Under the pieces are notes generated by a model. It made no database searches. It saw only the letters and a list, made by a program, of their open reading frames with translations, and was not told the DNA's origin. From NCBI GenBank assembly GCA_016868035.1, contig VGID01000008.1, positions 30,216 through 94,215 of the forward strand: a stretch of DNA of 64,000 bases, read 5' to 3'. The number at the start of each line of letters is the position of its first letter. Within the stretch, counting starts at the first letter, position 1. Source of the stretch: Betaproteobacteria bacterium (GTDB lineage Bacteria > Pseudomonadota > Gammaproteobacteria > Burkholderiales > SG8-41). Shown in pieces: positions 52,835-61,180 of the stretch. The position numbers were made by a program, and so were the translations under genes.

Positions 52835-53559
52835 AGCACCCGCCACAGCGCGAGCAGCGCGGGCGCGAGCAGCGCTGTCGCCGCTCCGTTCAGCCCCATG
52901 GCGAGGCCGGAGAAGGCGCCGGCCTGCTCGCTCACCTGGAATGCGCGCGCTGTGCCGATGCCGTGGGCCGCGATTCCCACCGCGAATCCGCGAACGCTGT
53001 GATCGGCAATGCCGAGCGCGTCAAGGACGTATTTCGCCATCACTGCGCCGCTGATGCCGGTCAGGATCACGAGCACGGCAGTGAGCGAGGGGATGCCGCC
53101 GATCTTCTCCGCGATACCCATCGCGATCGGGGTGGTGACCGATTTCGGCGCGAGCGAGAGCAGCGTCGCGTCCGCCACGCCCAGCGCCCAGCCGATTCCG
53201 AGCACCGACACGATGGCGGTCACCGAGCCCACGACGAGCGCGCCGCCGAGCGGCACGAGCAGCGCTCGCAACTTGTCGAACTGCGCGTACAACGGCACCG
53301 CGAGCGCCACTGTCGCCGGGCCCAGCAGGAAATGCACGAACTGCGCCCCGTCGAAATAGGTCTGGTACGGCGTGCCGGAGAGCGCGAGCGTGCCGACCAG
53401 CGCGACGATCGCCAGCGCCACCGGGTTGAGCAGCGGATGGAACCCGAAGTGCCTGTAGATCGCATAGCCGCCCTGATACGCGACCAGCGTGAGCGTCAGC
53501 CAGAGCAGCGGCCTCGCCGAAAGATAGACCCAGATGTCGGCGATTTGCGGCGTGATCAT
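52831..53559 (-). CDS. lrgB: LrgB/CidB family membrane protein
   Basis: 242 aa from the ATG at 53557-53559, overlapping the lrgA stop by 4 bp (ATGA). Seven to eight hydrophobic spans. SLAPKSVTTPIAMGIAEKIGG and GIGTARAFQVSE are characteristic of LrgB. With LrgA it forms a holin/antiholin-like or pyruvate/glycolate transporter pair in the inner membrane. The stop codon is part of the CTAG bordering the MITE. Confidence 0.94.
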   Translation of the reverse strand: MITPQIADIWVYLSARPLLWLTLTLVAYQGGYAIYRHFGFHPLLNPVALAIVALVGTLALSGTPYQTYFDGAQFVHFLLGPATVALAVPLYAQFDKLRALLVPLGGALVVGSVTAIVSVLGIGWALGVADATLLSLAPKSVTTPIAMGIAEKIGGIPSLTAVLVILTGISGAVMAKYVLDALGIADHSVRGFAVGIAAHGIGTARAFQVSEQAGAFSGLAMGLNGAATALLAPALLALWRVL

Positions 53560-53921
53560 CGCTCTGCGTCCCCGTGCGCCGCGTGCCGCATCCGGATCAG
53601 CCACTGCATGGCGAGCGCCGAGACCGCGATCGCGAGCGCCGTGCTCGCGAGCACCGCGACGAGTATCGGCCAGACCTCGCCCGACACCCGCTGGAGGTGC
53701 ACCATCACGCCCACGCCGGCCGGCACGAACAGTAACGAGAAATGCTGCAGCATGCCGCTGGCGGTGTCGCGCAGCGGCTCGGGGGCCGAGCCCCTCGCCC
53801 ACAACGACAGGAAAAGCAGCACCATCCCGACCACCGGCCCGGGCACGGGCAATGCGAGCAGGTGAACGACGATCTCGCCCGCGAGCTGGTAGCCGAGCAG
53901 CGTCGTCAGCGCGCCGATCAT
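53556..53921 (-). CDS. lrgA: CidA/LrgA family membrane protein
   Basis: 121 aa from the ATG at 53919-53921; the frame is open far upstream but only antisense to pgi. Four hydrophobic spans, with PVPGPVVGMVLLFLSLW and MLQHFSLLFVPAGVGVM as the conserved stretches. Coupled to lrgB by a 4-bp overlap. Divergent from pgi. Confidence 0.93.
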   Translation of the reverse strand: MIGALTTLLGYQLAGEIVVHLLALPVPGPVVGMVLLFLSLWARGSAPEPLRDTASGMLQHFSLLFVPAGVGVMVHLQRVSGEVWPILVAVLASTALAIAVSALAMQWLIRMRHAAHGDAER

Positions 53922-53928
53922 ACGTGAA

Positions 53929-53971
53929 TGGTAAACGGGGACCGGAAAATGGGAAATGGGGAGAAAACGGG
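53929..53971. repeat. Heptamer array of the GGGAAAT/GGAAAAT type
   Basis: Degenerate units (GGTAAAC, GGGGACC, GGAAAAT, GGGAAAT, GGGGAGA) lie between the divergent lrgA and pgi. Single-armed. Confidence 0.55.
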
Positions 53972-54015
53972 TAGAATGTTCCGGGCACCGATCGCGTTGC
54001 GCTGACGAATCCGGA

Positions 54016-55650
54016 ATGGCCACTTCCCTCACGAAATTGCCGGCATGGCAGGACCTCGAGCGCCACCGCCGGGCGGTCTCCGGCACGCATCTGAGACAGC
54101 TCTTCGACCAGGACCCGGAGCGTTTCGGGCGGTTCTCGCTCAGGCTCGACGGCATGCTGCTCGATTTCTCGAAGCAGCTCGTCACAAAGGAGACCATGCG
54201 GCTGCTCGTCGCGCTGGCGCGCGAATGCCGGCTCGAAGGCTCGATCCGGAGCCTGCTCGCCGGGGAGCGCGTCAATTTCACCGAGAATCGCGCCGCGCTC
54301 CACTTCGCGCTGCGCGCGGAGCGGCCCGTTCTGCTCGACGGCCGCGACGTCACGCGGGACGTGGCGGCGGTCCTCGCGAAGTTGCGCGCGTTCAGCGAAG
54401 GCGTGCGCTCGGGAGAGATCAAGGGAGCATCCGGCCAGCATTTCACGGACATCGTCAACATCGGCATCGGCGGCTCCGACCTCGGGCCCGCGCTCGCCTG
54501 CGAGGCGCTCGCCCCCTACGCGATCCCCACGTTGAACATCCACTTCGCGTCGAACGCAGACGGCCACGCGATCGCGGCGGTGCTCGGGCGGCTCGATCCC
54601 GGCCGCACGCTTTTCATCGTGGCCTCCAAGACCTTCACCACGCAGGAAACCCTCGCCAACGCTTCAACGGCCCGGGACTGGGTGGCGGCGAAGCTCGGTA
54701 TCGGCGCGGCTGCGGCGCATTTCTGCGCGGTGACAGCGGCTCCGGAACGAGCCGCCGAATTCGGGATCGCCGCGCAGCGCGTATTCGAGATCTGGGACTG
54801 GGTGGGAGGCCGCTATTCGCTGTGGTCGGCGATCGGGCTGCCGGTGGCGCTCGCGGTCGGAATGGACCACTTCGACGCGCTTCGCGCCGGGGCGCGCGCC
54901 ATGGACGAGCACTTCGCTACCGCGCCGCTCGAACGCAACATGCCCGTGGCGATGGGGCTGCTTACCGTCTGGTACGCCGACTTCCACGGCACGGCCTCGA
55001 CCGCCGTCCTGCCCTACGACGAGAGGCTGCGGCTGCTTCCCGCCTACCTGCAGCAGCTCGAGATGGAAAGCTGCGGCAAGCGCACGACGCGCGATGGCGG
55101 TGTCACCGACTACGCCACCGCGCCGGTGCGGTGGGGCACCACCGGCACCAACGGCCAGCATGCCTATTTCCAGCTGCTGCATCAGGGCACGCACGTCGTG
55201 CCCGCCGATTTCATCGCGTGCTGCGAGCCTCATCACCGGCTGCCCGCGCACCACGATATCCTGCTCGCCCATTTCTTCGCCCAGACCGAGGCGCTGATGC
55301 GCGGCCGCACGGAAAAGGAAGCCGAGGGCGAAATGCGCGCCGACGGGCTCGACCCGGAGGAGATCCGCAGACTGCTGCCGCACCGGACCTTTCCCGGGAG
55401 CCGGCCGAGCACGTCCATCCTGCTGCGCAAGCTCGACCCGGGGACGCTGGGTGCGCTGATCGCGCTCTACGAGCACAAGGTCTTCGTCGAGAGCGTGATC
55501 TGGAACGTGAACGCGTTCGATCAGTGGGGCGTGGAGCTCGGCAAGCGCCTCGCCGATCGCGTGCTCGCGGAGCTCGCCGACGCCGATCCGGTCTCAGGGC
55601 ACGACAGCTCGACCAACGGGCTCATCAACCACTTGAAAGCCGTGCGCTAG
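54016..55650 (+). CDS. pgi: Glucose-6-phosphate isomerase
   Basis: 544 aa from ATG 54016, giving the family-typical MATSLTKLPAWQDLERH; an upstream in-frame ATG at 53956 lies in the repeat. The SIS-fold signature NIGIGGSDLGPALACEAL and the catalytic GTTGTNGQHAYFQLLHQG are present, followed by SFNQWGVELGK-like FDQWGVELGKRLA. Interconverts glucose 6-phosphate and fructose 6-phosphate; links glycogen breakdown to phosphoketolase and transaldolase. Confidence 0.97.
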   Translation: MATSLTKLPAWQDLERHRRAVSGTHLRQLFDQDPERFGRFSLRLDGMLLDFSKQLVTKETMRLLVALARECRLEGSIRSLLAGERVNFTENRAALHFALRAERPVLLDGRDVTRDVAAVLAKLRAFSEGVRSGEIKGASGQHFTDIVNIGIGGSDLGPALACEALAPYAIPTLNIHFASNADGHAIAAVLGRLDPGRTLFIVASKTFTTQETLANASTARDWVAAKLGIGAAAAHFCAVTAAPERAAEFGIAAQRVFEIWDWVGGRYSLWSAIGLPVALAVGMDHFDALRAGARAMDEHFATAPLERNMPVAMGLLTVWYADFHGTASTAVLPYDERLRLLPAYLQQLEMESCGKRTTRDGGVTDYATAPVRWGTTGTNGQHAYFQLLHQGTHVVPADFIACCEPHHRLPAHHDILLAHFFAQTEALMRGRTEKEAEGEMRADGLDPEEIRRLLPHRTFPGSRPSTSILLRKLDPGTLGALIALYEHKVFVESVIWNVNAFDQWGVELGKRLADRVLAELADADPVSGHDSSTNGLINHLKAVR

Positions 55651-55675
55651 CACGGGTCCCAACCATGGAGGAAAC

Positions 55676-55882
55676 ATGAACGACGAAGCTCTGAACATGA
55701 GCGTGCGCAAGTTCCTGAAGACCGTGGGCGTCAATTCGCAGCTTGCCATCGAAAAGGCGGTCAGGAAGGCAATCGCGGAAGGAAAGCTCAAGGGTAGCGA
55801 GACGTTTCCCGCGACGATGACGCTCTCGATCGGCAAGCTCGCTCTCGAGGTGAAATTCGACGGCGAGATCAAGCTGCAGTGA
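55676..55882 (+). CDS. DUF6494 small protein
   Basis: 68 aa, 25 bp after pgi with GGAGGAAAC upstream. The sequence MNDEALNMSVRKFLKTVGVNSQ and the IEKAVRKAIAEGKLKG segment match DUF6494. Likely a helix plus a beta hairpin; function unknown. Probably co-transcribed with pgi. Confidence 0.85.
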   Translation: MNDEALNMSVRKFLKTVGVNSQLAIEKAVRKAIAEGKLKGSETFPATMTLSIGKLALEVKFDGEIKLQ

Positions 55883-55889
55883 CACTGCA

Positions 55890-55999
55890 ACGAGAGACGC
55901 TGGGCGATAGACGAGAGGGGTCAGAGCGGCGGCTTTCGCCGTCTTTCGCCTCTCTCCTCTCCCCTCTCTCCTCTCCCCTCTCTCCTCTCGTCTCTCTAT
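55890..55999. repeat. Heptamer element: GAGAGAC array and inverted TCTCTCC/TCTCCCC array
   Basis: Right arm 55948-55999 has seven alternating TCTCTCC and TCTCCCC units, a strictly 7-bp period with a 14-bp super-repeat. Left arm 55890-55920 is a degenerate complement. The right arm touches the orn stop codon. Confidence 0.8.
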
Positions 56000-56541
56000 A
56001 GTTTGAGGAAGTGCTCGCGGTAGTATTTCAGCTCGCCGATCGACTCGTAGATGTCGGCGAGCGCCTCGTGTTTGCCTTCCTTCGTGAGTCCCGCCATGAG
56101 GTCGGGCTTCCAGCGGCGCGCGAGCTCCTTCAGCGTGCTCACGTCCAGGTTGCGGTACATGAAGTACGCCTCGAGCGCGGGCATGTAGCGCACGAGGAAC
56201 CTGCGGTCCTGGTGCACGGAGTTGCCGCACATCGGGGAAGCCTTGGGCGGCACATGCTCCGCGAGAAAGCCGATCATCCGCCCCTCGACCTCGGGTTCCG
56301 AGAGCGTGGAAGCCTTGACCCGTTCGATGAGCCCGGTCTTGTTGTGGGTCGACTTGTTCCAGTCGTCCATCCGCGCGAGCACCTCGTCGCCCTGGTGCAC
56401 GACCAGCACCGGCCCTTCCGCGATCACGTTGAGCTGCGTGTCGGTCACCACCAGGGCCACCTCGAGTATCCTGTCGGTCTCGGGGCTGAGCCCGCTCATC
56501 TCCATGTCGATCCAGATGAGGTGGTTGGGGTCCTGTGCCAT
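55996..56541 (-). CDS. orn: Oligoribonuclease
   Basis: 181 aa, standard length. DEDDh exonuclease motifs are WIDMEMSGL (D and E), VHQDRRFL and [11 protein letters not shown]. Degrades short RNAs including pGpG from cyclic di-GMP in the cytoplasm. Convergent with pgi-DUF6494. Starts next to the REP-like doublet. Confidence 0.96.
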   Translation of the reverse strand: MAQDPNHLIWIDMEMSGLSPETDRILEVALVVTDTQLNVIAEGPVLVVHQGDEVLARMDDWNKSTHNKTGLIERVKASTLSEPEVEGRMIGFLAEHVPPKASPMCGNSVHQDRRFLVRYMPALEAYFMYRNLDVSTLKELARRWKPDLMAGLTKEGKHEALADIYESIGELKYYREHFLKL

Positions 56542-56562
56542 AATTTTCCGTTAAAGCGGACG

Positions 56563-56765
56563 GCAGTGCCGCCGCTCTAACCGCGCGAGTTCGAGCGGAC
56601 GATCCGATCGCCGTTCAACTCGCGCCCAAAGCGCACGACAACTGATTTTCGACCGCCTCCGTGTCATCATACCGGATGAGGTGCACAGCATGTGCCGCCG
56701 CTTTAACTGCGCGAGTCCGAACGGACGAACCGGTCGCCGTTCAACCCGAGCGCACGAATGGCGGC
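56563..56765. repeat. Pair of REP-like direct repeats, each able to form a hairpin
   Basis: Copy 1 (about 56570-56632) and copy 2 (about 56692-56756) share a run starting TGCCGCCGCT and continuing through CGCCGTTCAAC. Each also contains its own inverted halves (GCGCGAGTT ... AACTCGCGC in copy 1). They lie in the gap between orn and an M48 protease. Copy 2 has decayed slightly. Confidence 0.7.
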
Positions 56766-56828
56766 GGAATTTTTCGATTGTTATTGTGTCACAGAATCCA
56801 CCACCCGGTTAGGACCGATACAACGTAA

Positions 56829-58067
56829 ATGACGACCTTCAGCCTGGTATTTCTCGCGGCGCTCGCGCTTGCCACCGCGACGCGCCTGTGGCTCGGGTGG
56901 CGCCACGTGACCTACGTGACGGCGCACCGCGGGCGCGTGCCCGCGGAGTTCGCCGCCAACATCAATCTCGACGCGCATCAGAAAGCCGCCGACTATACCT
57001 GCGCGAAGACCCGGTTCGCGATGACCGGGGTGGCGTACGACGCCGCGATCCTGCTTGCGCTCACCTTCGGGGGCGGGCTGCAGTTGCTGCACGGGGTCTC
57101 GGCGGAGTGGCTTGCGGAGGGAATTCCACGCGGGCTCGCGCTCCTCGCCCTGCTCGCCGCGCTGCTTACCGTGCTCGAGATTCCCTTCGGCCTCTACCGC
57201 ACGTTCGTGATCGAGGAGCGCTTCGGTTTCAACAAGATGACACCGGGGCTCTACTTCCTCGACCTAGCGAAGAGCCTCGCGCTCGCCGCGCTCTTCGGCC
57301 TGCCGCTTGCCGCCGCGGTGCTGTGGCTCATGCAGGCGATGGGAGGCTACTGGTGGCTCTATGCGTGGGCGCTCTGGATCGCGTTCAACGTCGTCATGCT
57401 CGCGATCTACCCGACGTGGATCGCGCCGCTGTTCAACAAGTTCTCGCCAATGCAGGATGCCGAGGTGAAGGAACGCGTCGAGCGCCTGCTCGAGCGATGC
57501 GCGTTCAAGGTGAAGGGCCTGATGGTGATGGACGGCTCGCGGCGCAGCGCGCACGGCAACGCGTACTTCACCGGGTTCGGCGCTTCCAAGCGGATCGTCT
57601 TCTTCGACACCCTGCTCGCCCGCCTCGACCCGGCGGAAGTGGAGGCGGTGCTCGCGCACGAGCTCGGCCATTTCAAGCTGCGGCACGTCCTGAAGCGGAT
57701 GGCGTGGCTGTTCCTCGCCAGCCTCGGGTTCATGTGGCTGCTCGGCTACCTCATGGAGCAGCCCTGGTTCTACCACGGCCTGAACGTGGATACACCCTCC
57801 ACCGCGATGGCGCTCATTCTCTTCTTCATCGTGGTGCCCCAGTTCACGTTCCTGCTGCAGCCGCTGGGGGCGATGTACTCGCGCAAGCATGAATTCGAGG
57901 CCGATGAGTACGCCTCGCGCTACGCCTCGGCCGGTGACCTGGTGACCGCGTTGATCAAGCTCTACCGGGACAACGCAGCCACGCTCACGCCGGACCCGCT
58001 GCACTCGGCATTCTATGATTCGCATCCACCGGCGCTCGCGCGCATCGCCCGGCTTCAAAAAGCGTGA
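56829..58067 (+). CDS. M48 family CAAX-protease-like (Ste24-type) membrane metalloprotease
   Basis: 412 aa with about five to six hydrophobic spans. The zinc site is AHELGHFKLRH with H277-E-x-x-H281; the third ligand glutamate lies in KHEFEADEYAS. The N-terminal DYTCAKTRFAMTGV and FGFNKMTPGLYFLDLAKS resemble Ste24 proteases. Integral membrane protease with unknown substrate. The stop codon lies in the first heptamer of the next element. Confidence 0.92.
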   Translation: MTTFSLVFLAALALATATRLWLGWRHVTYVTAHRGRVPAEFAANINLDAHQKAADYTCAKTRFAMTGVAYDAAILLALTFGGGLQLLHGVSAEWLAEGIPRGLALLALLAALLTVLEIPFGLYRTFVIEERFGFNKMTPGLYFLDLAKSLALAALFGLPLAAAVLWLMQAMGGYWWLYAWALWIAFNVVMLAIYPTWIAPLFNKFSPMQDAEVKERVERLLERCAFKVKGLMVMDGSRRSAHGNAYFTGFGASKRIVFFDTLLARLDPAEVEAVLAHELGHFKLRHVLKRMAWLFLASLGFMWLLGYLMEQPWFYHGLNVDTPSTAMALILFFIVVPQFTFLLQPLGAMYSRKHEFEADEYASRYASAGDLVTALIKLYRDNAATLTPDPLHSAFYDSHPPALARIARLQKA

Positions 58068-58152
58068 CTCGTGACTGGTGGCTCGTGATTGGTTAAATAC
58101 GTGCCCGGCGGATATCGACTCACGACTCACGACTCACGATTCACGATTCACG
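58063..58152. repeat. Heptamer element: GTGACTC array and inverted TCACGAC array
   Basis: Left arm 58063-58094 (GTGACTC, GTGACTG, GTGGCTC, GTGATTG). Right arm 58117-58152 (CTCACGA, CTCACGA, CTCACGA, TTCACGA, TTCACG). The core is about 22 bp. The right arm ends about 18 bp before the PCD start. Confidence 0.9.
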
Positions 58153-58169
58153 TATAGAGTGAGGCTGCC

Positions 58170-58511
58170 ATGACCCAACCCGTTTCCGACCTGACCAGCA
58201 AGAAATGCAAACCGTGCGAGGGCGGCGTTGCCCCGCTCAAGAAAGCCGAGATTGACAACTTCCTGAACCACCTCGAGGGATGGCAGTACGCCGGGGGGAA
58301 GATCGCGAAAACCTACGCGTTCAAGAACTATTACCAGACGATGGCCTTCGTGAATGCCGCCGCCTGGATCTCGCACCGGGAGGACCATCACCCCGACATC
58401 AGCGTGGGCTACAACCAGTGCCGGGTCGAGTACAGCACGCATGCCATCAACGGCCTCAGCGAGAATGACTTCATCTGTGCCGCAAAGCTCGATAAGCTCT
58501 TCGAGCTATGA
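58170..58511 (+). CDS. phhB: Pterin-4-alpha-carbinolamine dehydratase
   Basis: 113 aa. The motif [20 protein letters not shown] and [19 protein letters not shown] match PCD/DCoH. It dehydrates 4a-hydroxytetrahydrobiopterin in pterin recycling, usually for phenylalanine hydroxylase; no phhA is in the window. The ATG follows the heptamer arm. Confidence 0.93.
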   Translation: MTQPVSDLTSKKCKPCEGGVAPLKKAEIDNFLNHLEGWQYAGGKIAKTYAFKNYYQTMAFVNAAAWISHREDHHPDISVGYNQCRVEYSTHAINGLSENDFICAAKLDKLFEL

Positions 58512-58516
58512 AGCGA

Positions 58517-58584
58517 TCCGTGACTCGTGAACCGACGCGTTCGCGATAAGACTTCAAGTCACGAGTCACGAGTCACGAGTCACG
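58517..58584. repeat. Heptamer element: GTGACTC start arm and inverted GTCACGA array
   Basis: Left arm 58517-58531 (CGTGACT, CGTGAAC) and right arm 58557-58584 with four perfect GTCACGA-phase units. The rsgA start codon lies in the left arm and the right arm is translated as its N-terminus (SHESRVTSH). Same unit family as the element at 58063. Confidence 0.85.
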
Positions 58585-59480
58585 CCCCACCGGGACGGCT
58601 CGAAGGCCGGATTGTCGCGAGCTACGGGCGCCGGTACCTGGTCGAGCTCGAGGACTCTTCCACGCTCGAGTGCGTGACGCGCGGCAAGCGCGGCGCGCTC
58701 GCGTGCGGCGACCGGGTGCGCGTGGTCCGCAGCGCCCGCGGGCAAGGCGTGATCGAGTCCCTCCTGCCGCGCGAGACGCTGCTCTACCGATCGTACCGCG
58801 CTCGCCAGAAACTCATTGCCGCCAACGTAACGCAGGTCGTCATCGTGGTGGCGCCGGTTCCCACCTTCCATGAGGATCTCGTCGACCGCTGCCTGGTCGC
58901 GGCCGAGGCGGGCGGCATCGCGGCGCTGCTCGCGTTGAACAAGACCGATCTGCCGCAGGCCGCGGCCGCGGCGCGCGCGCTCACGCCGTACCGCGACCTC
59001 GGCTACCGCATGGTGGCGTTTTCCGCGAAAAGCGATCCCGGGCCCCTGCTACCGCACCTGAAGCGGCGAACGAGCGTTCTGGTCGGGCAGTCAGGAATGG
59101 GCAAGTCCACCATCATCAACGCTCTCGTGCCGGAGGCGGCCGTGCGCGTTGCGGAAATCTCGGCGGCGCTCGATTCGGGCAGGCAGACTACCACCCACGC
59201 GCGGCTCTTCCATCTCGACGCCGACACCGACATCATCGATTCGCCGGGCATGCAGGAGTTCGGGCTGGACCATCTGGACATCGCCGAGCTTGCAGAGGCG
59301 TTCGTCGAGTTCCGGCCGCGGCTGGGCTCGTGCCGGTTCAACGACTGCCGGCATCTCGCCGAGCCGGGCTGCGCCATGGCGGCCGCCTGCGCGGACGGCA
59401 AGATCCTGAAGCGCCGCCTCGCGTCCTATCGTGCACTTGCCGAGGAAGCCGTCAGGCGCAGCCGCAAGCGCTGGAAGTGA
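58527..59480 (+). CDS. rsgA: Ribosome small-subunit GTPase RsgA
   Basis: 317 aa from GTG 58527. The circularly permuted GTPase motifs appear in the order G4 LNKTDL, G1 GQSGMGKSTI, G3 DSPGMQEFGL. The zinc knuckle is CRFNDCRHLAEPGC. OB-fold at the N-terminus (GRIVASYGRRYLVE). Assists late 30S maturation. The first about 22 residues are unusual: they are encoded by a heptamer repeat arm, since no in-frame ATG exists closer to the OB fold. Confidence 0.93.
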   Translation: MNRRVRDKTSSHESRVTSHAPPGRLEGRIVASYGRRYLVELEDSSTLECVTRGKRGALACGDRVRVVRSARGQGVIESLLPRETLLYRSYRARQKLIAANVTQVVIVVAPVPTFHEDLVDRCLVAAEAGGIAALLALNKTDLPQAAAAARALTPYRDLGYRMVAFSAKSDPGPLLPHLKRRTSVLVGQSGMGKSTIINALVPEAAVRVAEISAALDSGRQTTTHARLFHLDADTDIIDSPGMQEFGLDHLDIAELAEAFVEFRPRLGSCRFNDCRHLAEPGCAMAAACADGKILKRRLASYRALAEEAVRRSRKRWK

Positions 59481-59540
59481 CCGCCGTCAGGCGCTTCCGC
59501 CTTGGCCGGAACTGCGTGACGAGTCGCGCCGGTTCCTAAG

Positions 59541-59666
59541 GCAGAAGGATGAAGGATGAAGGATGAAAAAATCAGCCAGGACCTGTTTCTTCTACGTTCT
59601 GACTTCTTCCTTCTGCCTTCTGCCTTCTGCCTTCTGACTTTGGGTCGCCTTTCGACTTTCGACTTG
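59541..59666. repeat. Heptamer element: GAAGGAT array and inverted CCTTCTG array
   Basis: Left arm 59541-59568 (GAAGGAT three times). Right arm 59592-59640 (CCTTCTG four times). A further short CCTTTCGA-type run at 59645-59666. Lies about 60 bp past the rsgA stop; last heptamer element before the island. Confidence 0.88.
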
Positions 59667-59669
59667 CTC

Positions 59670-60060
59670 GACGTAGCGCGACGGCGTCGCGCATGGCCAG
59701 GGGCGGCCCCGGGTGCCGGTGACTTTCTCTTTGCTCGCCCAAAGCGAAAGTCACCAAAGAGAAAGGGCGCCCCGGTTCGCCGCAGAAAACCGGGATAGAC
59801 CTGGGGCGTGGGTCTGTCCCGGATTTTCTGTTCCCCTGCGCTGCTCGACCAGCCCGGCGGTCTGCGCAACTCACGAACGGTCGTCGCACCGGCACACGTT
59901 CTCGAAGCTGAATCTCCCCGCGAAGCACGCGCGCGTCACAGCTCGACAGTGCTCGACCGAAACCCCGGGCTGGCCTGCGCTGCTCGGCGGCTCGCAGGGG
60001 CCCCAACAGCAAAGCACGGCTGTCCCTGTAGAGATTAGCGGCACATGTTGCATTCAACAC
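59670..60060. repeat. Composite intergenic repeat with GGTGACTTTC hairpin, no gene
   Basis: At about 59718-59755, GGTGACTTTC and GAAAGTCACC flank an inner TTTG...CAAA, giving a near-perfect 16-bp stem (15 of 16). The rest to about 60020 is GC-rich with TGCGCTGCTCG-type stretches but no supported reading frame. Hairpins of this kind recur in other betaproteobacterial and xanthomonad genomes from memory. It marks the boundary to the lower-GC island. Confidence 0.55.
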
Positions 60061-60099
60061 ATTGACGGATACGAAGTTTTCGGGTGTCCTCCTTTTTGG

Positions 60100-60128
60100 T
60101 TGACACGCAACCCTGCTCCCGTTATTAT
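60100..60128 (+). promoter_or_regulatory. Strong sigma70 promoter for the XRE-ImmA operon
   Basis: A perfect -35 TTGACA (60100-60105), 17-bp spacer and -10 TATTAT (60123-60128, one mismatch to consensus). The XRE start follows about 46 bases later. Confidence 0.8.
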
Positions 60129-60173
60129 TCTCTGTGTCGTGCCTATTTGGTCTACTTGAGGAGAGTGAACAGC

Positions 60174-60548
60174 ATGACTATTACGGAATACGGAAAGGTA
60201 GTCAGGGAATTTCGAGAGGATGTCGGAACGTCTCTTCGCCAGATGGCGGATGAGATTGGATATTCACCGACCTACGTGTCCGCCGTGGAGATTGGCGAAA
60301 AAGGAATAACCGATGATCTCGTACAAAAGGTTACTGGATTCCTCCGGAAGCGAGGCAAAAAGACGAAAGAAATTGTCAGGCTACACGTCGCGGTAGATCG
60401 GACGCGGCGCACGGTAGACGTAAGCTCGCTGGATGGCGCGGGGCGATTCGCGGTAGCGGCGTTTGCACGGAAGTGGGCTGACCTAGATCGAGATGCGCGC
60501 GAGAGGTTTCTCAGGCAAATCGGGACAGCAACGGAGGGAAAAAAATGA
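60174..60548 (+). CDS. XRE family transcriptional regulator (ImmR-like)
   Basis: 124 aa from ATG 60174, with GAGGAG about eight bases upstream. The N-terminal helix-turn-helix is SLRQMADEIGYSPTYVSAVE (about residues 20-39). The C-terminal half is charged and may contact the ImmA protein. Overlaps the next gene by 4 bp. Such pairs control mobile elements or stress responses, the ImmA protease cleaving the repressor. It and its partner are lower in GC than the genes to the left. Confidence 0.88.
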   Translation: MTITEYGKVVREFREDVGTSLRQMADEIGYSPTYVSAVEIGEKGITDDLVQKVTGFLRKRGKKTKEIVRLHVAVDRTRRTVDVSSLDGAGRFAVAAFARKWADLDRDARERFLRQIGTATEGKK

Positions 60549-61099
60549 TCACTGGCCCCTGGGCGCGACCGAGGGGTATTCGTGTGCCAGCTCGGTCGAC
60601 AGGCGAGATTCGCGAGGCCGCATTAAACGCGCGACTGGGTCTGGGAATTAATGAACCGTGCATTAACATGATTGACCTACTTGAAAACAGGCTTCGGAAA
60701 ATCGGAATTCGTTTTCACGTGGTTGAAAACCACCTGCTTCCCGATGAGGCGGCGAAGGCTATTCCCGAACAGGGAAGAATCCTCGTGTGCAGAGATGCGT
60801 ACGATGCGATTTACGATGGTGACGTCAAACAGCAGCTCTTGATCCCGCACGAGTTCGGTCATTTTGTACTCAAGCACACGATCACGTTGGCTCGCGCAAC
60901 CTCGCTTACTCCCCATCCTGCCGTAGAAGATTCGGAAGTACAAGCCGATCTGTTTTCGCACGAGTTCGCTTTGCCGGTGGAGCTGATTCGGCGGCACTGT
61001 CACTCAATCGCAGATATCGAACGTGCGTTTCGAGTACCGGAACTGGATGCCAGGATTCGAGCGGATACCCTGAGAAGGGAAAACTTAATCGATTGGTAA
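60545..61099 (+). CDS. ImmA/IrrE family metallo-endopeptidase
   Basis: 184 aa, overlapping the XRE gene by 4 bp (ATGA). The zinc motif is PHEFGHFVLKH with H102-E-x-x-H106, and a downstream acidic region SEVQADLFSHEFALP provides the third ligand (E/D). ImmA-type proteases cleave their paired XRE repressor to induce an element. Cytoplasmic. Promoter is shared with the XRE gene. Confidence 0.92.
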   Translation: MITGPWARPRGIRVPARSTGEIREAALNARLGLGINEPCINMIDLLENRLRKIGIRFHVVENHLLPDEAAKAIPEQGRILVCRDAYDAIYDGDVKQQLLIPHEFGHFVLKHTITLARATSLTPHPAVEDSEVQADLFSHEFALPVELIRRHCHSIADIERAFRVPELDARIRADTLRRENLIDW

Positions 61100-61138
61100 G
61101 ACGAACCCAAGAACATGCAACATCCTGTCAATGGAAAG

Positions 61139-61172
61139 AAAAGAGCGCTGGAGTTTCCTTTAGCGCCCTTTT
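61139..61172 (+). terminator. Probable terminator after ImmA
   Basis: AAAAG-A-GCGCT pairs with AGCGC-C-CTTTT (one A:C mismatch) around a 12-nt loop. T-rich 3' side. It lies 40 bp past the ImmA stop and 9 bp before the tRNA-like gene. Confidence 0.55.
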
Positions 61173-61180
61173 CAGGTTAC

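Noticed and set aside
59713..60159. Short plus-strand ORF in the gap before the XRE gene
   Set aside because: It covers a known-type hairpin and the XRE promoter and has no protein-like features.
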